Part shown: piece by piece, positions 1-5,363 of the stretch
Position numbering within the stretch: the first letter of the stretch is position 1
Layout: each line of letters opens with the position of its first letter
From: JBOHHM01 sp050725495
GTDB lineage: Bacteria > Pseudomonadota > Gammaproteobacteria > Burkholderiales > Burkholderiaceae_C
DNA length: 6,657 nt
Direction of reading: 5' to 3'
Assembly: GCA_050725495.1 (NCBI GenBank)
Contig: JBOHHM010000131.1
Span: 1 to 6,657 of the forward strand
Notes under the pieces: model-generated
What the model was told of the DNA's origin: nothing
The model's database searches: none
What the model saw: the letters and a program-made list of their open reading frames with translations, nothing else
Translations under genes and position numbers: made by a program

Positions 1-1
1 C

Positions 2-1354
2 GACGATGCCAGCGATTCGATGGCCAGTGGCGGCGAGGACACGGGGGCTGCGGGCTCCAACGAGCAGGAAACGGCGGCTGCGGACCTGGGCGACGAGTCC
101 AGCTGGGACGGCGACGGCAGCGCCGAGCTCGGGACCGACGAAGGCGAATGGGGCGGCGACGCGCCGGCGCGCAAGAACAATCTGGGCGACGAGGGCGAGG
201 TCGACGCCAGCGAGCTGGCGCGCGGCCAGGAGTCGCTCGCCGCTCATCTGCACCGCCAGGCGCTGTCGCTGCGCCTCAGCGAGGAAGACCGCGCCGCTCT
301 GCGTTTTCTGATCGAGTCGCTCAACGACGACGGCTACCTGGAAGACTCGCTGGCTTCGCTGGCGGCCAGTCTGGCCGGTGACGATGAGGAGCAGCTCGAG
401 GAACTGGTCCAGCGCTTCACCATGGCGCTCAAGCTGCTGCAGCACCTGGAGCCCGCCGGCGTCGGCGCGCGCAGCCTGGCCGAATGCCTGAGCCTGCAGC
501 TGCAGGCCCAGCGGGCCAGCGCGGGGGGCGACGCCGCGCATGAGGCCATGCTGGGCGCGGCCCTGCGCATCTGCGCCCAGCCCATGGAACTGCTGGCGCG
601 GCGCGATGTGAAGCGCCTGGCGCAGCTGTGCGGCGACAGCGAGCTGCAGATCAAGGCCGCCATGGCCTGGATTGCCCGGCTCGAGCCCAAGCCGGGGCGC
701 CGCTTCGTCGATGTGGAGCGCAACATCATCGTGCCCGACGTGATCGTCGTGAAGACCGGGCGCGGGGCGCAGGCGAAGTTTCGCGTGCAACTCAATGCCG
801 AGGTCATGCCGCGCCTGCGGGTGCACGACATCTACGCCAACGCCCTCAAGCAGCACAAGGGCGAGGGCGCCCAGGCCCTGCAGCAGCGCCTGCAGGAAGC
901 ACGCTGGTTCATCAAGAACATCCAGCAGCGCTTCGACACCATTTTGCGCGTGAGCAATGCCATCGTGGAGCGGCAGAAAAACTTTTTCGTGCACGGCGAG
1001 CTGGCCATGCGCCCGCTGGTGCTGCGCGAGATCGCCGACGAGCTGGGCCTGCACGAGTCCACCATCAGCCGCGTGACCACGGCCAAATACATGGCCACGC
1101 CGTTCGGCACCTTCGAGCTCAAATACTTCTTCGGCTCGGCCCTGGGCACCGAGACCGGCGGCAATGCCTCGAGCACGGCCGTGCGCGCGCTGATCAAGCA
1201 GTTCGTGGCCGCCGAGAGCGCCAAGAAGCCGCTCTCCGACAACCAGATCGCCGAGATGCTCAAGGAGCAGGGCATCGAGTGCGCGCGTCGCACCGTGGCC
1301 AAATACCGCGAGGCGCTGCGCATAGCGCCCGCGAATCTGCGCAAGGCGCTGTAG
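2..1354 (+). CDS. rpoN: RNA polymerase sigma-54 factor RpoN, 5' truncated by window edge
   Basis: This is sigma-54, the alternative sigma factor that directs RNA polymerase to -24/-12 promoters and needs an AAA+ activator to open DNA. The frame is open from base 2 to the TAG at 1352-1354, giving 450 residues. The N-terminal activator-interaction region I is outside the window, and the ATG at base 20 is internal. The fragment starts with a long, strongly acidic region II (about two dozen Asp/Glu in the first 70 residues, very few basic ones). The core-binding domain follows, including the stretch LNDDGYLED and the motif LEPAGVGARSLAECL. Next come the DNA-binding helix-turn-helix (about bases 1019-1080, IADELGLHESTISRVT), then the conserved ATPFGTFELKYFF. 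The diagnostic RpoN box ARRTVAKYRE is at 1283-1312, near the C-terminus as in the family. The hpf and ptsN genes that often follow rpoN in other proteobacteria are absent; an rRNA methyltransferase follows instead. The identification is certain. Confidence 0.98.
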   Translation, partial: DDASDSMASGGEDTGAAGSNEQETAAADLGDESSWDGDGSAELGTDEGEWGGDAPARKNNLGDEGEVDASELARGQESLAAHLHRQALSLRLSEEDRAALRFLIESLNDDGYLEDSLASLAASLAGDDEEQLEELVQRFTMALKLLQHLEPAGVGARSLAECLSLQLQAQRASAGGDAAHEAMLGAALRICAQPMELLARRDVKRLAQLCGDSELQIKAAMAWIARLEPKPGRRFVDVERNIIVPDVIVVKTGRGAQAKFRVQLNAEVMPRLRVHDIYANALKQHKGEGAQALQQRLQEARWFIKNIQQRFDTILRVSNAIVERQKNFFVHGELAMRPLVLREIADELGLHESTISRVTTAKYMATPFGTFELKYFFGSALGTETGGNASSTAVRALIKQFVAAESAKKPLSDNQIAEMLKEQGIECARRTVAKYREALRIAPANLRKAL

Positions 1355-1431
1355 GGGGTTGAGCGTTCGGCGTGACCTTCCCCCTCGCTGATCACTCAAC
1401 GCTCAACGCTCAACACCCAACCTCCCCCACC
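1355..1431. other. rpoN-rlmL spacer with hairpin potential
   Basis: GTTGAGCGTT at 1358-1367, just after the rpoN stop, is an exact reverse complement of AACGCTCAAC, which occurs twice in overlapping register (1398-1407 and 1405-1414). RNA could therefore form a 10-bp stem in either of two registers, with a loop of about 30 or 37 bases. With the distal copy, GGG/CCC (1354-1356 with 1416-1418) adds three pairs beyond one mismatch. No T-run follows, so this is not a classical intrinsic terminator. The 3' arm ends about 13-17 bases before the rlmL ATG, and that start lacks a recognisable Shine-Dalgarno sequence. A role in 3'-end protection of rpoN or in rlmL translation is speculative. Confidence 0.5.
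1395..1414 (+). repeat. Tandem heptamer (CTCAACG), almost 3 copies
   Basis: CTCAACG occurs at 1395-1401 and 1402-1408, followed by CTCAAC at 1409-1414. It lies between rpoN and rlmL, and its complement is a single arm just after the rpoN stop. Copy number could vary by slippage; a change would shift the distance from the hairpin arm to the rlmL start. Confidence 0.8.
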
Positions 1432-2688
1432 ATGAACCAGCTCCAGCTCTTCCTGCCCTGCGCCGCCGGCGTCGAGGGCTTTCTGGCCGACGAGGTCCAC
1501 CGCCTCACGGGTTTGGCCGGTGACGAGCTGCGCAGCGGGCGCGGCGGTGTGCTGTTGCGCGCCTCCTGGCGCGACGCCCTGCGGCTGAACCTGCACAGCC
1601 GCCTCGCGCAGCGCGTGCTGGTGCAGCTGTCGCACACGCCCTACCGCAACGAAAACGACCTGTACGAGGCCGCCAGCGCCATGGCTTGGGAAATCTGGTT
1701 CACTCCCCGGCAGAGCTTCAAGGTCGAGGTCACGGCCCAGCACAGCCCACTGACCAGTCTGAACTTCGCCGCGCTCAGGATCAAGGATGCCGTCGCCGAT
1801 CGCTTTCGCCACAAGAGCGGCGTGCGCCCCGACGTGAACACCCAGTGGCCCGACGTGCGCGTCTATGCGCACCTGACCACCGACGCCGCCACGCTCTACA
1901 TCGACAGCTCGGGCGAACCGCTGTTCAAGCGTGGCTGGCGCGAGGACAAGGGCGAGGCGCCGCTCAAGGAAACCCTGGCCGCCGCGATGATCGCCGCCAG
2001 CGGCTGGGACCCCCACGCTGCGGACGCCGCGCCGCTGTACGACCCCTGCTGCGGCAGCGGCACGATTGCGATCGAGGCCGCGCAGATCGCCTGCCGCATC
2101 GCGCCCGGCTCGCAGCGCCGTTTTGCCTTCGAGAAGCTGCTGCCGTTTCAGGCCCATGTCTGGTCTGCTATCAAAAACGAAGCGGCCAGCGCCGTCACGG
2201 CGGGGGCTGTGCCGATTTTTGGCAGTGACGTGGCGCACCGCATGGTCGACTTCGCGCAGCGCAACGCCCAGCGCGCCGGCGTGGCCCAGGCGCTGCAGCT
2301 GCGCGGTGGCGACGCGCTGCAGCGCATGCCGCCCGCCGAGGCCGGCGTCATGCTGGTCAACCCGCCCTATGGCGAGCGCATCGAGGCCGCCGGCATTGCC
2401 GGCGGTGGCGCGCGCGGACGGGCCAGCCAGGCCACGCCGGGCCGTGAACACGCGCAAACCGATGGCGGCGATTTCTTTGTCCAGCTCGCCAGCCACTGGA
2501 AGAAACACTACGCCGGCTGGACCGCCTGGATGCTCACACCCGACCTCAAGCTGCCGGGCCGCATGCGCCTCAAAGAGTCGCGCCGCGTGCCGATGTGGAA
2601 CGGCCCGATCGAATGCCGCTTGTTCCGCTTTGACATGATGGCCGGCTCCGCCCGCGCCCAACCAGCCGTTCGCCGAGATGCGCCCTGA
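1432..2688 (+). CDS. rlmL: THUMP-domain 23S rRNA (guanine-N2)-methyltransferase, RlmL type
   Basis: Predicted cytoplasmic SAM-dependent RNA methyltransferase of the RlmL/YcbY-YpsC family. In E. coli, RlmL makes N2-methylguanosine at position 2445 of 23S rRNA; transfer of that exact target is inference. The protein is 418 residues. The N-terminal THUMP RNA-binding part spans about residues 45-155. The linker motif PLFKRGWR is at 163-170, SAM-binding motif I DPCCGSGT at 204-211, GSDVAHRMVDFAQRNA near 264-279, and the catalytic motif NPPYGER at 310-316. The E. coli protein is about 700 residues because an RlmK domain is fused to it; only the RlmL half is present here, as is usual for stand-alone homologues. 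ATG 1432 is chosen because MNQLQLFLPC begins the conserved region; a GTG at 1372 in the same frame would add a non-conserved, repeat-encoded leader. The 3' end overlaps the next gene by 11 bases. Residues 245-263 are encoded by a dispersed-repeat-like segment. Confidence 0.93.
   Translation: MNQLQLFLPCAAGVEGFLADEVHRLTGLAGDELRSGRGGVLLRASWRDALRLNLHSRLAQRVLVQLSHTPYRNENDLYEAASAMAWEIWFTPRQSFKVEVTAQHSPLTSLNFAALRIKDAVADRFRHKSGVRPDVNTQWPDVRVYAHLTTDAATLYIDSSGEPLFKRGWREDKGEAPLKETLAAAMIAASGWDPHAADAAPLYDPCCGSGTIAIEAAQIACRIAPGSQRRFAFEKLLPFQAHVWSAIKNEAASAVTAGAVPIFGSDVAHRMVDFAQRNAQRAGVAQALQLRGGDALQRMPPAEAGVMLVNPPYGERIEAAGIAGGGARGRASQATPGREHAQTDGGDFFVQLASHWKKHYAGWTAWMLTPDLKLPGRMRLKESRRVPMWNGPIECRLFRFDMMAGSARAQPAVRRDAP
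2164..2220 (+). repeat. Degenerate dispersed repeat, copy 1 (inside rlmL)
   Basis: This segment begins TCTGCTATCAAAAA and ends CCGATTTTT. It aligns with the reverse complement of 3077-3135 at 37 of 57 positions with one 2-base gap. Shared blocks are TGCTA, AGCGG, GCGCC, GGGCTG and CCGNTTTTT. The start resembles a short interspersed repeat that I recall as frequent in Comamonadaceae; that link is from memory. It lies in frame in rlmL and encodes residues 245-263, between the SAM-binding motif I and the GSD motif. Confidence 0.5.
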
Positions 2689-3136
2689 CCCCGTTGTTCC
2701 ACAGGCCCGCACCACAGCCCAAGCGGCTGTCGTTCTGGACACCAACATCGTGCTCGATGTCTTTGTCTTCAACGACGTCGCGGCGCAACCGCTGAAACAG
2801 GCGCTGGAGGCCGGCCAGCTCGACTGGCTCGCCACCGCGCCCATGCGCGACGAACTGGAACGGGTGCTCGGCTACCCGCAGATCAGCTCGCGCCTGGCTT
2901 TGTGCCAGCTCGAGGCCCACGAGGTGCTGGCAGAGTTTGACCAGCACGCCCGCATCGCCGAGGCCCCCGCCCAGGCGGGCCCGACCTGCCATGACCCCGA
3001 TGACCAGAAATTCATCGATCTGGCCGTGGCCCACCAAGCCACCCTGCTGAGCAAGGACCAGGCCGTGCTTTGCATGAAAAAACGGCTTGCAGCCCATGAT
3101 GTGCGGGCGCAATCCGCTATTGAATTGGTAGCATAG
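2678..3136 (+). CDS. PIN-domain putative ribonuclease (toxin-like, PIN/COG1569 type)
   Basis: A 152-residue single-domain PIN protein, a fold of Mg2+-dependent ribonucleases that includes VapC-type toxins. The expected acidic residues are visible: D21 in VVLDTNIVLDV, E59/E61 in MRDELERVLGYP, D106/D108/D109 in the family-typical CHDPDDQKFIDLA (104-116), and D127 in LLSKDQ. The catalytic site therefore looks intact. It starts 11 bases before the rlmL stop in another frame, which suggests translational coupling. Only a weak GCCGAG precedes the ATG, and no better in-frame start is seen. No antitoxin-like ORF lies on either side: upstream is rlmL and downstream is a UPF0149 gene. The last residues, roughly KKRLAAHDVRAQSAIELVA, are encoded by a copy of the dispersed repeat. 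It may be a housekeeping nuclease rather than a toxin; the substrate cannot be read from the sequence. Confidence 0.87.
   Translation: MRPDPVVPQARTTAQAAVVLDTNIVLDVFVFNDVAAQPLKQALEAGQLDWLATAPMRDELERVLGYPQISSRLALCQLEAHEVLAEFDQHARIAEAPAQAGPTCHDPDDQKFIDLAVAHQATLLSKDQAVLCMKKRLAAHDVRAQSAIELVA
3077..3135 (-). repeat. Degenerate dispersed repeat, copy 2 (3' end of PIN gene)
   Basis: Read on the minus strand it begins TATGCTACCAATTCAATAGC and ends GCCGTTTTTT. It matches the copy in rlmL at 37 of 57 aligned positions in inverted orientation. It covers the last 20 or so codons of the PIN gene and almost all of its TAG stop, so the repeat seems to have been adopted as the protein's C-terminus. Confidence 0.5.
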
Positions 3137-3145
3137 AACGGTCAA

Positions 3146-3162
3146 CCCTGGCTTTCGCAGGG
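3146..3162 (+). terminator. Weak hairpin after PIN gene
   Basis: CCCTG (3146-3150) and CAGGG (3158-3162) flank a 7-base loop, 10 bases after the PIN stop. The stem is only 5 bp and no T-run follows. It is at best a weak pause or rho-dependent site. The rest of the 76-base spacer to the next gene shows no clear promoter. Confidence 0.2.
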
Positions 3163-3212
3163 CTGGCCGATGCGCCGCGCTCCATCCCAAAACTCCAACA
3201 GCAATTCCCATC

Positions 3213-4004
3213 ATGAACGCACCCCTTGCGACAATCGCCCCCGCCCTACTCGGCCCCGAGGCCTTTGACGAACTCGATGCCATCCTCGACGAGCTGCGCA
3301 CGCGCTACGACGAAACCCCGCAGTGGGAATTCTGCGAAGGCTTCATGGCCGCCCTGATCTGCTGCCGCCGTGCCATCCCCACGAACGAAGCCCTGGACAT
3401 GCTGCTGGGCACCGGCGATGACGAAGGCGGCTCTTTTGCCGACGCGGCTCAGGCGCAGCGCTTCATGGCGCTGTGGAACCAGCGCTGGAGCGAAGTTGCC
3501 GCGGCGCTCGACACCCCGATCGAGTCGCTCGACGACGAGCTCGCCTACGCGCCCGAGGTGATGGACGTGCGCGGCGCGATCGCCAGCCTGGCGCCCGAAC
3601 AGCGTGCCGAGGTCGAAGGCGAGCCGTTGCCCGCCTTCGCCCAGATCTGGGCCCTGGGCTTCATGTTCGCCGTCGAAAGCTGGCCCGAGGAATGGGCGGC
3701 TCCGCGTGACAAGGACGCCGCCAAATGGCTCGACGCCTCGCTCGACGCCATCGTGGCCCTGACCGAAGACGACGAGGACGAACCCACGCTCTCAGCCCTG
3801 AGCGAAGACGGCCCGCCCAGCGTCAGCGAGGCCCGCCTCAACACCTACGGCGAAGCCCTGTGGGCCGTCTACGACCTGCGCGAACTCTGGCGCAGCCTGG
3901 GTCCGCGCGTGCAAACCGTGCGCCGGGCCGCCGAGCCGGGGCGCAACGACCCCTGCCCTTGCGGCAGCGGCAAGAAGTACAAGAAGTGTCACGGGGCGGG
4001 CTGA
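3213..4004 (+). CDS. UPF0149/YecA-family protein with C-terminal SEC-C metal-binding motif
   Basis: A 263-residue cytoplasmic protein of the UPF0149 (YecA/YgfB-like) family. The helical UPF0149 part spans about residues 15-190 and includes WEFCEGFMAALICCRRAIP and a conserved FAQIWALGFMFAVESWPEEW segment. A variable, very acidic linker (TEDDEDEPTLS, around residue 190) leads to a further helical segment. The C-terminus is the SecA-like metal-binding motif GRNDPCPCGSGKKYKKCHG (243-261), with ligands C248, C250, C259 and H260. All ligands are present, so metal binding is expected. In SecA this motif contacts SecB and ribosomes, and YecA proteins have been linked to protein secretion and iron or zinc binding. 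The exact role here is unknown. The ATG at 3213 has no clear Shine-Dalgarno sequence but gives the usual family N-terminus. It lies 76 bases after the PIN gene, so it may or may not share its transcript. Confidence 0.9.
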   Translation: MNAPLATIAPALLGPEAFDELDAILDELRTRYDETPQWEFCEGFMAALICCRRAIPTNEALDMLLGTGDDEGGSFADAAQAQRFMALWNQRWSEVAAALDTPIESLDDELAYAPEVMDVRGAIASLAPEQRAEVEGEPLPAFAQIWALGFMFAVESWPEEWAAPRDKDAAKWLDASLDAIVALTEDDEDEPTLSALSEDGPPSVSEARLNTYGEALWAVYDLRELWRSLGPRVQTVRRAAEPGRNDPCPCGSGKKYKKCHGAG

Positions 4005-4049
4005 ACCAGGCCTCACAGCCGTTGGTGATCAGGGTTGCGCGTACCAGGC
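4005..4049. other. Convergent intergenic gap
   Basis: Forty-five bases separate two convergent stop codons. I see no good stem with a T-run on either strand, so transcription from both sides may overlap here. ACCAGGC occurs twice as a short direct repeat (about 4006-4012 and 4043-4049). Confidence 0.4.
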
Positions 4050-4958
4050 TCAACGGAAGAAGCCAGACAGCGCCGCAGCCGTGGCCTGCGGCAATTCCTC
4101 GGGGATGAAGTGGCCCGCCGGCAGTGCCTGGCCGCTGACTTGGCCCGCGCACTGCGCCTGCCACAGCGCCAGTGGTTGGAACAGCCGGTGCACGACGCCG
4201 CGATCGCCCCAGAGCACCAGCGTGTCGCAGGCGATCTTCGTGCCGCGCGCGCGGCTCTCGCGGTCGTGCTCCAGATCAATGCTGGCGCTGGCGCGGTAGT
4301 CTTCGCAGGCGGCGTGAATCGATTCGGCGCGGCAGAAGCAGCGCTCGTACTCGGCCAGGGCCTGGGGCTCGATATGGTCCAGGCCGCCCGCGCCCCAGCC
4401 GCCGAGCTTGGCGTGCAGATAGGCCTTGGGGTTGCCGCCGATCATCATCTCAGGCAGGGGCGCGGGCTGGATCAGGTGGAACCAGTGGTAGTAGGCGCGC
4501 GCAAACTCCATATAGGGTTGTGCCATGCCGGTGCCGCTGTACATGTCCAGCGTGGGCGCGATGTCGATCACGCAGAGCCTGTTCACGCGCCGCGGGTGGT
4601 CCAGCGCGAGCCGGTGCGCCACACGGGCGCCGCGGTCGTGGCCGCACAGGAAGAAAGCATCGATGCCCAGCGCCTCCATCAGCGCCACCATGTCGGCCGC
4701 CATGCTGCGCTTGCTGTAGTTGCCGTGGTCGGGCAGGCCGGGCGCCTTGGACGAGTCGCCGTAGCCGCGCAGGTCGGGCATGACCAGAAGATAGTCCTCG
4801 CGCAACTGCTGGGCGACGCGGTGCCACAGCCCATGGGTCTGCGGGAAGCCGTGCAGCAGCAGTAGGGCCGGTTGGTCCCGATTGCCGCCGTAGCGCGCAA
4901 AGATCTCCACACCGTTGAGCTCGAAACGGCCCGCTTCGAATCCGTCGAACCAGTTCAT
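4050..4958 (-). CDS. Alpha/beta hydrolase, fluoroacetate/haloacetate dehalogenase type
   Basis: A 302-residue cytoplasmic alpha/beta hydrolase. It matches haloacetate dehalogenases, which displace halide from haloacetate by attack of an Asp and then hydrolyse the ester to glycolate. Visible residues in order: oxyanion region HGFPQT (36-41); DLRGYGDS (62-69); nucleophile D108 in GHDRGARVAHRL, with R109 and R112 as carboxylate-binding arginines; D132 in VIDIAPT as catalytic acid; H158-W159 in YYHWFHLIQPAPLPE and Y221 in EDYRASASIDLEHD, the halide-binding trio; and H283 in AGHFIPEE as base. Spacing agrees with the well-studied Rhodopseudomonas enzyme as I recall it (D110, R111, R114, D134, H155, W156, Y219, H280), within 2-3 residues at each site. 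Epoxide hydrolases share the core but not the HW...Y trio. No secretion signal is seen. The start is set by a strong Shine-Dalgarno sequence. Specificity (fluoro- versus chloroacetate) is not determined by these residues alone. Confidence 0.9.
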   Translation of the reverse strand: MNWFDGFEAGRFELNGVEIFARYGGNRDQPALLLLHGFPQTHGLWHRVAQQLREDYLLVMPDLRGYGDSSKAPGLPDHGNYSKRSMAADMVALMEALGIDAFFLCGHDRGARVAHRLALDHPRRVNRLCVIDIAPTLDMYSGTGMAQPYMEFARAYYHWFHLIQPAPLPEMMIGGNPKAYLHAKLGGWGAGGLDHIEPQALAEYERCFCRAESIHAACEDYRASASIDLEHDRESRARGTKIACDTLVLWGDRGVVHRLFQPLALWQAQCAGQVSGQALPAGHFIPEELPQATAAALSGFFR

Positions 4959-4963
4959 GGTCT

Positions 4964-4970
4964 ACCTCCC
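4964..4970 (-). promoter_or_regulatory. Strong Shine-Dalgarno of the dehalogenase gene
   Basis: On the minus strand GGGAGGT lies 5 bases before the ATG at 4958-4956. It is the best ribosome binding site in the window and fixes the start codon. Confidence 0.8.
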
Positions 4971-4987
4971 TTGGCAGATGGATAGTT

Positions 4988-5008
4988 CCAGCGCTTGGTC
5001 TGCGCTGG
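4988..5008 (-). promoter_or_regulatory. Leader hairpin upstream of dehalogenase gene
   Basis: CCAGCGC and GCGCTGG form a perfect 7-bp stem around a 7-base loop. It lies about 18 bases upstream of the Shine-Dalgarno sequence if the gene's transcript begins further upstream. A regulatory role is unproven. Confidence 0.35.
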
Positions 5009-5107
5009 CAGCGGCTGTCGAGCATCCGTTGGCCGGCCTGCACGAGTTTCCCTGGCTTCAAGCGCCAAGGCAACGGGTGGCCGGGGGCATCGTACACCGC
5101 CGGGATC

Positions 5108-5154
5108 GGCAGATGATGGGCGCTGGTCAGCAACAGGCGCTGGTACTATCTGCC
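5108..5154. repeat. Inverted repeat enclosing a direct repeat (possible operator)
   Basis: GGCAGAT (5108-5114) and ATCTGCC (5148-5154) are perfect 7-bp inverted arms 33 bases apart. Between them GGCGCTGGT occurs twice (5119-5127, 5136-5144), with start points 17 bases apart. The layout between two divergent genes would suit a regulator binding site, but arms this short can arise by chance in a region of this size. Confidence 0.3.
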
Positions 5155-5229
5155 AGCCAGTTTGTCGTCGCGGCGTCGCCACACTAGGCGAAAACCCGAA
5201 GCTCGGAACGGCGCTCGGCCTGCCCGACG

Positions 5230-5258
5230 GTGACAGAATGTAAGAAAGGGCGTTTGAT
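5230..5258 (+). promoter_or_regulatory. Candidate sigma-70 promoter for the methyltransferase gene
   Basis: A -35-like GTGACA (5230-5235, 5 of 6 consensus) is 17 bases from a -10-like TTTGAT (5253-5258, 4 of 6). Transcription would start near 5265 and leave a leader of about 100 bases before the ATG at 5364. It was found by eye and is the best-spaced pair I saw in the intergenic region. Confidence 0.35.
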
Positions 5259-5363
5259 CGCATCCAGGTCGACAGCCTCGCAGAAAAAAGGGTGCGTCGC
5301 AGAACTTGGACACCGGCATCTCCAATGACTTGAGTCCTGACCCATTTTTGACTGTCCCACCTC

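Larger units (their letters stand above)
4959..5363. other. Divergent intergenic region of about 405 bases
   Basis: It separates the minus-strand dehalogenase gene from the plus-strand methyltransferase gene. ORFs can be drawn through it, but none has family motifs, so I call no gene here. It holds a 7-bp hairpin CCAGCGC/GCGCTGG (4988-4994 and 5002-5008) in the dehalogenase leader. GGCAGAT occurs at 4973-4979 and 5108-5114, and its complement ATCTGCC at 5148-5154. GGCGCTGGT occurs at 5119-5127 and 5136-5144, and TCGCAGAA at 5278-5285 and 5297-5304. A candidate sigma-70 promoter faces right. No tRNA or clear terminator is seen. Confidence 0.6.

Noticed and set aside
1372..1431. An upstream GTG start for rlmL.
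   Set aside because: The extra 20 residues are encoded by the heptamer-repeat spacer and are not family-like; the conserved N-terminus begins at ATG 1432.
1396..2844. A 482-codon minus-strand ORF across rlmL and the start of the PIN gene.
   Set aside because: It is antisense to the THUMP, DPCCGSGT and NPPYGER motifs of rlmL; it is rich in Gly, Ala, Arg and Val with no family motif, a codon-bias shadow.
4035..4865. A 276-codon plus-strand ORF opposite the dehalogenase gene.
   Set aside because: The minus-strand frame has every catalytic residue of a known family and a strong ribosome binding site; the plus-strand frame has no motif.
4939..5148. A minus-strand frame upstream of the dehalogenase gene that reads like protein (includes HHLPIPAVYDAPGHPLPW) and has fairly high GC at third positions.
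   Set aside because: It has an in-frame TAG just upstream, starts only at TTG/CTG, then runs out of frame through the dehalogenase gene to 4450. I recognise no family. It could be a gene remnant, but the evidence is too thin.
5162..5190. A possible promoter TTGTCG-N17-TAGGCG in the intergenic region.
   Set aside because: The -10 element is poor and GC-rich; the GTGACA-N17-TTTGAT pair at 5230-5258 is a better candidate.
4959..5363. Sigma-54 promoters (GG-N10-GC) near the two divergent genes, looked for because rpoN is in the window.
   Set aside because: No site with the TGGCAC-N5-TTGC pattern was found by eye on either strand in this region.
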